Positions 54,177 to 61,938 of a stretch of DNA of 64,000 nt are shown here, piece by piece (the stretch's first letter is position 1; each line of letters opens with the position of its first letter). Position numbers and translations under genes: made by a program. Origin of the DNA: Microbulbifer sp. TB1203 (lineage in GTDB: Bacteria; Pseudomonadota; Gammaproteobacteria; Pseudomonadales; Cellvibrionaceae); NCBI RefSeq assembly GCF_030997045.1, contig NZ_CP116899.1:3062001-3126000 (forward strand). The letters run 5' to 3'. The notes beneath the pieces were generated by a model, which saw only the letters and a program-made list of their open reading frames with translations, ran no database searches and was not told where the DNA came from.

Positions 54177-57100
54177 TCAGTAACCTACGCTCTCGGCATA
54201 GGAAATTATTTTCTCCCCATAACTTCCGCCCCAGCTATAACCCTCGCGGCGCTCTTCCGAGATGTCCATGATGTCGTAATACTTGCCGCCATCACGATCA
54301 CTGAAGAAACCTTCGTTGGTATCGAGATCGTAAAAGCGATACCACATTCTGTCACCAGGTGAGGAGATAATTTTTTCTATGGTGGATTTATCGTAGGTGT
54401 AATCCTCCAGAATGGTATTCGGACTGCGATACCAGGCCAGAGCGGCTTTCACTGCGGCTTCAATTTCCGGTGTTTGCGGCTGTGTCATCAAAAACGCGAT
54501 AATTTCAACCGATTCACTGCCGCTGAGTGATTCAAGTTCGTACGCACGCGCAGCCTTTGGCAAATAATCCGTTGCCCCGTGTTGCGCACACCACACTGTT
54601 AATGCACCGTTTTGTCTCCACTGGGCACGCAGGGTGTATTCCACTCCTTTGTCAATTGCAGCCCGGAACTGTGCGCGGTCGCTGCTATTGAAAACATCTG
54701 TATCAAAAGGCGCTGAGCCTCTCTCCGCATGATATAAGGCAGTCAAAACGCGCGTCATGGCATTATCGTTAAAGGTGACATGGTCCGAGTATCCGCCCCT
54801 TAAAGGATAGAACTGTGGCCAGCCGCCTGTGGAATATTGCATTTCCAGCAGGTAATTCATGGCCCTTCTGGCGGAATCGCGGTAGGTGGTATTACCGGTG
54901 CGCTTATACATCTCCGCCATATAGGCCATTTCCAGCGTGGTCGCGCCGTTATCAATGGTTGCGGAACCGCTGCCGCCACTGCCCATGCTGCTGTAGGATT
55001 GATTCTTCGGCCAGCCGCCGTTGTCGTATTGATAAGAGAGAATGATGTCCGCCTGATTGGTGCTCAGACTCCACTCGGTCAAATACCTGTTAAAGCGGCT
55101 GTGTACCGGGTTGCCCTCCTGTGATAGCACAGGAGCGCTGGCGCTATCAGCGCTGCCATTGCTATAGCTCGGCACCCAGGAGTCAAAGATATTCTCCACG
55201 GTGTAGTTCGCTGCTTCCGCGAAGGACAACTGCCTTGACTGGGGCACGCGTTGCGAAGTATTCGAGCCGGGCCCGGTGTTTTCATATTCGGCAAAACGCG
55301 CGGTATCGAGCGTGTTGTCGCCCATGGGTCTCCAGCCTTCAGGCAAAATATGCGCACCCAGGTCTACTCCCAGATAGGTTGCTGAACCGTAGGGGCGCCA
55401 GTTTCTGCCGAGTGCAACACTGCCGTTACTTACACTGGAAGAAGCTGTCACTTGCCCGCCAAGAAAGACAATACCATAAGGCTGTGCCTGTTCCGTACTG
55501 GGTGCAGTGATCGACGTGCCGCCGCCTACACTGTGAATCTGGCAGTTATCAAAGACCGCCGTGGCGCGGCCGAAAATATAATCGACAGTTCCCTCGACAT
55601 AGCAGTCCTTGAAGTACTGGGACCCACTGTGCACATAGAGCGTATCCTGGTTGCCGAGAAAGCGGGTATTACGGAATTGCACACGATCCGCCGTAATCCG
55701 TACGGCTACCGCCTGGATTCCCGGTCCATGGCTGTTTTCCATGGTGATATTTTCCACCGAAACATCGTCCGCGCTAATAGCAACACTCGTACTACCGAAA
55801 GTACCGAGGGTGCCCCCGTTTCCGTCGGGTGTGGCCGAGGTATCGTCATAGGTCAGAACCGTTGAAGCGGTTTTACCGGTTTCACCGCACAGAGTCAGGT
55901 TCGGCCGGTCGATAACGAGTTTTTCATAGTAGACGCCGGGCTTGATGCGAATGTGTGTCGGCTGGCTATTCGAGGATGAAACGCTGTTGATGGCAGCCTG
56001 CACCGTGCTGTACTGTCCACTGCCGTCCTTAGCGACCGTTATAACCGGTACGCCTGTGACGTCATTACAGTCAGCAGTGTCAGGTCCAGCGCCACAGGCT
56101 CCCGGGCTCAAGCTAACACCAACAGCTGCCAGGGAATCGATATTGGGCAATCCATCTGCGGTTTGCGCAACCAGTCTGATGGTATTTTCACCTGCCTGCA
56201 AAGGAATAGTAAGGCTTTCGCTGGTCCAGTTTGTCCATGCCCCGCTGGAATTAAAATTAACCGTGCCCACTACGGAACCGTTCACCTCGACGTTTGCCGG
56301 GCGATTACTGGTCGAAGCATATCGAATATCGACCTGCACACTTTGCGCGGAATCCGAATTGATGCTGTAGGTAACGCTCGCTCCGAGTTTGTTATCCGTA
56401 TTGACAAATCCACTGCCGGTAAAACCGGCATGATTGCTATCTATTGAACCGTCCACCGAACAGAAACCACTGCTTTCCTGAAGGTTCAGCGTTGTTGTGG
56501 TGGAGATAACGGCGTCATCGCCATTGGAGTTGAAGGCGTTACCGCTGGTGTCAACAACTTTGATCCAATAGTAGTAGGTACCGTCGGGGAGATCGCGGTC
56601 GGTGTAGTTGTTTCCCGCAACATTGGCGACGATGCGGGTGCGGCCTTGCGGGTTTGGATCGGTATCGCGGTAAACCGATTGGTACGAAACATCAATGTCG
56701 CTGACGTCCCAGTTCAGGGTGGCATTGGCGCCGGAAACGCTTACAGCGAGGTTTACGCTTCCGGTGGCGCCGGATGAGCTGCTTTCATAGGTTTCGAACT
56801 CGGCAACCGCTGGCGTGCCGTTGCTGCTCAGGATTTCAAAATTCAGCTTGGTGAGGCTGGTACTGCTGAAGTTGATTGTGCCTGCACCCGCGCCGCTTGC
56901 AAGGACATCGCCGGTATTGTGGTTGACCATCTGCCATGAACCGATATTGCCCTCGAAGCCTGCGGCTTCACGAATCACTGCGCTGCTGACAGTGGTTGCC
57001 GCAGGCCACTTCACGGATACGCGACCGGTTGAACTGTCAGGTGTCCAGTAGGTGCCGATGTCGCCGTCAATAACGTTGCCGTAACTGGTGCCGCTGAGCT

Positions 57101-57227
57101 TTGATGAGCCGTCAGCGCCGGCACCGATGGAAAGATTATCGCCTGTTTGTGCTTGCGGGCTCGCCGACCCAAACAGGAGTAGCGTTAATCCCAAGCCATA
57201 AAAGACTTTTTTCCTTGATGTGATCAT
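54177..57227 (-). CDS. Secreted pectin methylesterase-pectate lyase fusion (CE8-PL10) with three accessory domains
   Basis: From ATG 57227 the protein has 1016 residues: signal peptide (1-27), discoidin-like module (about 30-145), FnIII domain (about 150-245), CBM35/CBM6-like domain (about 248-385), CE8 catalytic domain (about 390-700; VTVAKDGSGQYSTVQAAI type start, GNQDTLYVHSGSQYFKDC, VDYIFGRATAVFDNC, LGRNW), and a C-terminal PL10 (alpha/alpha) pectate lyase domain (about 715-1016; YDNGGWPKN, GGWPQFYPL, FNDNAMTRVL, RAQWRQNG). One secreted chain could demethylate homogalacturonan and cleave the product. An ATG at 57245 is an alternative start. It lies under the shared operator. Confidence 0.93.
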   Translation of the reverse strand: MITSRKKVFYGLGLTLLLFGSASPQAQTGDNLSIGAGADGSSKLSGTSYGNVIDGDIGTYWTPDSSTGRVSVKWPAATTVSSAVIREAAGFEGNIGSWQMVNHNTGDVLASGAGAGTINFSSTSLTKLNFEILSSNGTPAVAEFETYESSSSGATGSVNLAVSVSGANATLNWDVSDIDVSYQSVYRDTDPNPQGRTRIVANVAGNNYTDRDLPDGTYYYWIKVVDTSGNAFNSNGDDAVISTTTTLNLQESSGFCSVDGSIDSNHAGFTGSGFVNTDNKLGASVTYSINSDSAQSVQVDIRYASTSNRPANVEVNGSVVGTVNFNSSGAWTNWTSESLTIPLQAGENTIRLVAQTADGLPNIDSLAAVGVSLSPGACGAGPDTADCNDVTGVPVITVAKDGSGQYSTVQAAINSVSSSNSQPTHIRIKPGVYYEKLVIDRPNLTLCGETGKTASTVLTYDDTSATPDGNGGTLGTFGSTSVAISADDVSVENITMENSHGPGIQAVAVRITADRVQFRNTRFLGNQDTLYVHSGSQYFKDCYVEGTVDYIFGRATAVFDNCQIHSVGGGTSITAPSTEQAQPYGIVFLGGQVTASSSVSNGSVALGRNWRPYGSATYLGVDLGAHILPEGWRPMGDNTLDTARFAEYENTGPGSNTSQRVPQSRQLSFAEAANYTVENIFDSWVPSYSNGSADSASAPVLSQEGNPVHSRFNRYLTEWSLSTNQADIILSYQYDNGGWPKNQSYSSMGSGGSGSATIDNGATTLEMAYMAEMYKRTGNTTYRDSARRAMNYLLEMQYSTGGWPQFYPLRGGYSDHVTFNDNAMTRVLTALYHAERGSAPFDTDVFNSSDRAQFRAAIDKGVEYTLRAQWRQNGALTVWCAQHGATDYLPKAARAYELESLSGSESVEIIAFLMTQPQTPEIEAAVKAALAWYRSPNTILEDYTYDKSTIEKIISSPGDRMWYRFYDLDTNEGFFSDRDGGKYYDIMDISEERREGYSWGGSYGEKIISYAESVGY

Positions 57228-57545
57228 TTTTTTTATTCGCTCCATTCTAGTAGTAGTTAGTTTTCGTTTGAGCACTGGTACCAAAACGTTTGAAAATAAC
57301 AGTGCTCAGGTACCAATTTGGCCCTGGCTATTCGCCCGCGCCAAGCGGTTAAGTTTCCCTGCAGGAAGAGCCGCCTGCGAAAGACGACGAGGAAGGGGAG
57401 TTACTGTCATTGCCGGGTACTGGCGGGTTCAGGGAAGCCGCTGCTCTCAGGAGTGATTTCATATGGCAAATTTATTATCGATTATTGGAAAGGCCGCGAG
57501 GGTTCTCTCGGCATCGCTGTACCGGGACGCTGGCTGCAAGTACAA

Positions 57546-57602
57546 AAATTGGCAAAACCAATTTGCCTTGGAATGTTAGCGCTCTCAAAAGAAATTTGTA
57601 AA
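57546..57602 (-). promoter_or_regulatory. Promoter and operator of the CE8-PL10 gene
   Basis: On the minus strand TTTACA (57602-57597), 18 bases, TAACAT (57578-57573), then AAATTGGCAAAACCAATTT (57546-57564), the most symmetrical of the five palindromes. A long untranslated leader of about 320 bases would precede the coding region. Confidence 0.72.
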
Positions 57603-57639
57603 GCCACCTTCCGTGACGTCCAGCACAAAACTGTCAATG

Positions 57640-58068
57640 CATGACACCTGACAGAACGGCAGGACCGCAGATACCGCGAGTACGTGGAGCGGCCGGACCG
57701 TCAACGTCGTTGTCGAAGTGGAGACACGGTATTCAAATGCAGATATCAGTGGGCCGCCAAGCGCCAGATGCAAAGCGCCTTTGCGCAGGCCTAGCCCGCT
57801 ACGGCAAGTAAATGTAACGCCGCAGATGGCCGCTTAGCGGCCCGCCCGAAGGGAGCCACTCAGTGCTGCTCGCGCTGCGGGGTTATTCCCCACTGCAGCC
57901 CGAAAGATAGGGCGGCGCTCGGAATAAGGGAGTGGACCTGTTGCGAGAACGATGCCTCGGACAACCGCGATTTGAACGCGGCCAGGAACATTCTCGCGCT
58001 CGGGCATGAGCTTCTCGTGGGAGAAATCCCCTTCCTTTAGGAAGGGGAGGAATGTCAATGAATATGGA
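57640..58068. repeat. Spacer with a 47-bp repeat unit (57811-57857) and hairpins
   Basis: 57811-57857 nearly matches 17917-17963 (shared GCTTAGCGGCCCGCCCGAAGG). Downstream CTGCGGGGTTATTCCCCACTGCAG (in two parts) forms a stem, and GAAATCCCCTTCCTTTAGGAAGGGGA-type sequence (two parts) another, close to the stop of the PL1 gene. No gene is seen. Confidence 0.6.
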
Positions 58069-60039
58069 TTAGTTACAGCTGCCCGGCTGCGGGCTGCTGC
58101 CGGTGACATCCAGGTGGTCGATATTGGCCAGGCCTGCGCTGTCAGTGGCCTGCAAACGCAGTTGGTTAGAGCCTGCATTCAGCCCCACGTCCACAGTGCC
58201 GCTGTCGGCGTAGCTATCCCAGGCGCCGGTGCCGGGCATGCCGATACTGGCAACGACACCGCCGTTGACCAGAATATCTGCCGGCCTGTCACTGCCGCCG
58301 TTGGCGAAGCGCCACTGCAGGGTGTAGACGCCGGCCGCAGGTGCGGATACCGCCCAATTCACCCCGTTGCCGGAGGCATTGTCGGTGTTGGCGTAGCCGC
58401 TGCCGGTGTAACCTGCCCATTCACTTTCCACCGCGCCGTTTACAGAGCAGAAACCGCTGGCGTTTTCCTCCAAGGTGACGGTGGTGGCCGGGTCGCCGCT
58501 GGCGTTGTAGACCTCTAGTTCGGCTATCTGCGGCGCGCTGCTGGCAGTGTCGATCATTAGATTGATCTTGCTCATGCTTACATCGCCGAGATTCACCTGC
58601 AGTGCAGAACCGATGCCTGTGCCGGAGGCGAGTTCTGCACCGGTGTCGTGGTTCACCAGCCGCCAGTTTTGCACCGCGCTGCCGATCTCGCGAATGATCA
58701 CGGTATTGAACGCGGTGGCGCTGCTCCATTTAACCGAGACGCGCTCACCGCTGGAGGATGCGGGCTGCCAGTAGCTTTGCAGGTCGCCGTCGATCACATT
58801 GCCATAGCTGCTGCCACTACCCTTACTGCTGCCGTCAGCGCCCGCACCGATGGAGAGGTTAGTACCCAGTTCGCCACCGGAACCACCGGAAGAGCTACTG
58901 CTGGAAGAGCTGGAACTGCTGGAGCTGCTAGACGTAGAGCTGCTGCTGGATGAGCTCGATGAGCTGGACTGACAATTGCCGTCGGATTCCAGCAGGCCAG
59001 TATCGGCGCCCGCTGTGGCCAGAACTATCTGCGGCACGCAACCGGCATCGTCCCGGGTGTAGGAGTAGGGAATATCCATGGAAACTGTCGATACAGGGTT
59101 CGGGCCTGCGGGATGATTGCTATCACCCTCCTCGGACCAGGTAACGTTGGAAAAGATATTTCCGCTTACGTCCCAAAAACCCATGTCGTTGGTATAGAAA
59201 GTTCCCAACACATCCTTGGAGTCCTCGAAATAATTGTTGTCCACCTTGATCTGGCCGCCGATGCGCGGATTCAGGCCGGACTTGTTGAGGCTGCGATAGT
59301 AGTTGTTGAACGCGTGCGCGGTCGCATGGCGCAACAGCGGCACCCGCGAGTCCAAGTTCTCGTACAGGTTGTGGTGGTAGGTCACCGGTCCGTTGGTGTC
59401 GTCGCTGTCGCTGGAACCGACCAGGCCGCCGCGGCCCGAATTGCGCAGGATGCTGTAGGAGAGGGTCACGTACTTGGTGTTGTTCTTCATATCGAAGAGT
59501 GCGTCGTATCCCGCGCTTTCGCCGCCGGAGGCCTCAAGCGTGAGGTGATCCGCCCAGACGTTGAATACATTGCTCTCCATACCAACGGCGTCACCGCCAT
59601 TGGAAATCGGCGAGCCGGATTTCTTGACGTTGCGCACATGCAGGTTGCGCAGAATGATGTTGGATGCGCTGCGCAGGTGGATACCCAGCTCATCGAACAG
59701 GGCGCCGTTGCCGACGCCAACGAGTGTGACGTTGCTGACCTCTTTGAGCTCGATCTTGTCTGCGGCGGTATTGCAGCTGTCACCCGAGACCTGGCTGGTA
59801 TTGCCGTGATTAATGGTGCCCTCGACCTGGATGATGATGGGCGTGTCGCTGGAGGCGCGATTGCACAATGCCGCGTGAATCTCGGTGCCGGTGGTCGCAT
59901 AGACGACTTCACCCCCTTCGCCGCCGGTAGTGCCTCCATTTAAAGTGGCATAGCCCACCGGCTGTGCCCAGGTGGCGACAGGCAGCAGGCCGGCCGCCAC
60001 CAGGCCCAGAAGGGCTGGCGCTCTTGAGAATTTCTTCAT
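58069..60039 (-). CDS. Secreted pectate lyase, PL1 family, paralogue of the enzyme at 49580
   Basis: The 656 residues are co-linear with the 49580 product: signal peptide (KKFSRAPALLGLVAAGLLPVATWA in parts), PL1 domain, serine linker (with one Thr), discoidin-like module and CBM35-like domain. Most residues are identical; differences concentrate in the linker and surface positions (for example VNVWADHLTLEASGGE against VNVWVDHVTLEASGGE). Catalytic DSRVPLLRHATAHAFNNYYR (in parts) is kept. The duplication includes the ribosome site and the promoter with its operator. Different fine specificity or higher dosage are both possible. Confidence 0.94.
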   Translation of the reverse strand: MKKFSRAPALLGLVAAGLLPVATWAQPVGYATLNGGTTGGEGGEVVYATTGTEIHAALCNRASSDTPIIIQVEGTINHGNTSQVSGDSCNTAADKIELKEVSNVTLVGVGNGALFDELGIHLRSASNIILRNLHVRNVKKSGSPISNGGDAVGMESNVFNVWADHLTLEASGGESAGYDALFDMKNNTKYVTLSYSILRNSGRGGLVGSSDSDDTNGPVTYHHNLYENLDSRVPLLRHATAHAFNNYYRSLNKSGLNPRIGGQIKVDNNYFEDSKDVLGTFYTNDMGFWDVSGNIFSNVTWSEEGDSNHPAGPNPVSTVSMDIPYSYTRDDAGCVPQIVLATAGADTGLLESDGNCQSSSSSSSSSSSTSSSSSSSSSSSSSSSGGSGGELGTNLSIGAGADGSSKGSGSSYGNVIDGDLQSYWQPASSSGERVSVKWSSATAFNTVIIREIGSAVQNWRLVNHDTGAELASGTGIGSALQVNLGDVSMSKINLMIDTASSAPQIAELEVYNASGDPATTVTLEENASGFCSVNGAVESEWAGYTGSGYANTDNASGNGVNWAVSAPAAGVYTLQWRFANGGSDRPADILVNGGVVASIGMPGTGAWDSYADSGTVDVGLNAGSNQLRLQATDSAGLANIDHLDVTGSSPQPGSCN

Positions 60040-60135
60040 GATACGGTCCTTTTTATTGTCTGTTATTGGTGACGAGCCGTGGGAAGTCTCCCGGTCTCAT
60101 CGCTGTACCGCTAAGATTTTGGTTGCCACCTCAAT

Positions 60136-60190
60136 AAATTGGCAAAACCAAATCCGGCAGGAGGCTAGACCTGTTTAGTATTCCTGTAAA
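60136..60190 (-). promoter_or_regulatory. Promoter and operator of the PL1 gene at 58069
   Basis: On the minus strand TTTACA (60190-60185), 17 bases, TAGCCT (60167-60162), then the palindrome AAATTGGCAAAACCAAATC (60136-60154). Spacing matches the paralogue promoter at 51654 exactly or within a base. An ATCGCTGTACCG block downstream is also shared. Confidence 0.77.
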
Positions 60191-60251
60191 GCCTATTGGC
60201 GCGTAATTACACACAGGATGGGCGAGACAGAGAGCAGTTCGCATTCTGGTT

Positions 60252-60403
60252 ACTCAAGTTTCAGAGTTCAGATCAAGGCGCCGTGCCGCATGGTGGTCCG
60301 CTGTGTCTGCTGCGGGGCCTGCCCTGCAGGCGAAAAGACAGTGCTAAATGGCAACGCCATTGTTCGCCAGCAGGGCTGGTTCCGCGAACTCCGGAACTTG
60401 AGT
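60252..60403. repeat. Inverted repeat with ACTCAAGTTTCAGAGTTC arms
   Basis: Arms 60252-60269 and 60386-60403 match at 16 of 18 positions. A related pair with a shorter centre lies at 61501-61579. The enclosed 116 bases hold no clear gene. Confidence 0.6.
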
Positions 60404-60524
60404 TGGTTAATGGCTATTGGCAGGACATCAGGGCAAAAGCCCCGCAGAACGCTAATAGATATTGAAAGAGTCTCGGTAAAAAGTACCAGAGGCTCAATCA
60501 AATGTTGGCCCTCCCTTTATTGTT

Positions 60525-61323
60525 ATGTTGTCAAAATGCGATAAAGAAAATGGTTACCGGGGGGCTTATCCCGCCGTCCCGGCCAGCTTTCTGCCTGCAA
60601 TTTCACTTGCTCAAGAGGCAACTACAGTTGACCAGCAAGAAAACAACAGTGCGGGTATGCAGGAAGGGATTGAGGAGGTTTCCGTCCTTGGCTCCCGGCG
60701 CAAGTGGAAAGATCAGCGCTATCTTTTCCAGTACCGGTAGACGTTCTCACCGGCTCAGATCTCCAGCGCCAGGGGAATACAAAAACCATCGAAGCATTAA
60801 TCTCGATCGTTCCTTCCCTCAATGCAAATCGGGAACCCAATTCCGATGCGGCGACGATGGTGCGCCCGGCTGGCAGCGCGCGAAGACCGTATCATTCAAC
60901 TGGAATGACACCACGGTTACGGGTCGTGAACAGGCGATCAGCGATGGTCGTAAACATGAAATCGAAGACGCTTTGCCGGACACTCGCACAATCTTCACCG
61001 TGTCCCACACCAAGGGCGCTTTTAGCGGGCTGCTTCGTATCAATTACTATGATGAAACCTACGAGAGCCTGTTTAATGACCCGAATCTTCCGTTGGTAAC
61101 GGATCCCCTCGTCATCGTTGATGCCGAACTCGGATGGGATTTCGACGACACCTTCTCTGTTGCTGTCGGTGCGAAGAACCTGTTCGACGAGCAGCCGGAT
61201 GAGTGGAAAATTGATGATTGGAATGGACGCACGCCTGGCTTCCTGGGGGCGATCTATCCGGTCAACCACATTGCCGGATTTAACGGTGGTAGCTACTACC
61301 TTAGACTGAGCAAGAAGTTCTAG
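60525..61323 (+). pseudogene. Decayed TonB-dependent receptor with a large internal deletion
   Basis: The front encodes a signal-like segment (FLPAISLAQEA) and a plug start IEEVSVLGSRRK. After a frameshift near 60700 it continues PVPVDVLTGSDLQRQGNT, EALISIVPSLNANREPNSDAATMVRPA, the usual plug region. It then joins, out of frame near 60870, to the last barrel strands: TRTIFTVSHTKGAFSGLLRINYYDET in parts, VAVGAKNLFDEQPDEW and a terminal YYLRLSKKF with C-terminal Phe. Some 600 central residues are missing. The position in the cluster suggests a former importer of pectin oligosaccharides. Confidence 0.85.
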
Positions 61324-61372
61324 TCAGCATTCTCTGGATGTAACCGCAGTGATTTAAGGGGGCCACCTTGTA

Positions 61373-61671
61373 GGATGGGCAAAGCGCAGCGTGGCCCATC
61401 TTCCCTGGGCCAAGTTCTCGGTTGTCGATAGGGGCGCACTTCGCTCTCCATCATGAGCGCCTCTATTTTTTAATCCGGGAAATTGTTCCCCTGCTTCAAA
61501 ACTTCAAGTTTCGGAGTTCAATTCCGAGTCGGGATGGGGGCCGCCATCGGCAGGTGCCTCGAACTCCGAAACTCGAGTTGCCTACCCGGGGTACAGACCC
61601 CCCGATTTCGGAGGATGGCCTGTTTGTGCTCCCCTCAGGGCCTCGATAAGCACACTACGCTTTGCCCATCC
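61373..61671. repeat. Nested repeat block upstream of the CE8 lipoprotein gene
   Basis: Outer arms GGATGGGCAAAGCGCAGCGTG (61373-61393) and CACACTACGCTTTGCCCATCC (61651-61671) enclose a second inverted repeat AGTTTCGGAGTTC/GAACTCCGAAACT (61507-61519 and 61561-61573). The inner arms resemble those at 60252-60403. The rest of the 61324-61938 spacer shows no gene, and the pectin operator is not found there. Confidence 0.65.
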
Positions 61672-61938
61672 GCCTGCCAATTGTCCTGCCGATCCTTAGC
61701 TTAGTAGCACCTTTTCCGACGTTCCGACAACGGGAAGTGCCCAAAAACGGTATCCGAGCGCAGATCCTGATGGTTTGGCGCACTTTTTGCCTTGTCACTC
61801 CAACCATTAGATTCTGTCTATCCAAAGTGGACTTACCAAATCTCCAAAGGTATGCTATTTGCGCAATTTGCGCCGAACTGACACCACAAGACGGCCAGCA
61901 GTATTGCTCACAAGAATAAATGAGAGGAGCAAGTCCCA

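Noticed and set aside
53777..54271. 164-residue plus-strand frame between the methylesterase genes
   Set aside because: It runs through the GGGTGCGC palindrome and the terminator and into the antisense of the CE8-PL10 gene; not a gene.
60196..60544. Short plus-strand frames upstream of the receptor pseudogene
   Set aside because: They coincide with an inverted repeat and show no start signal or family.
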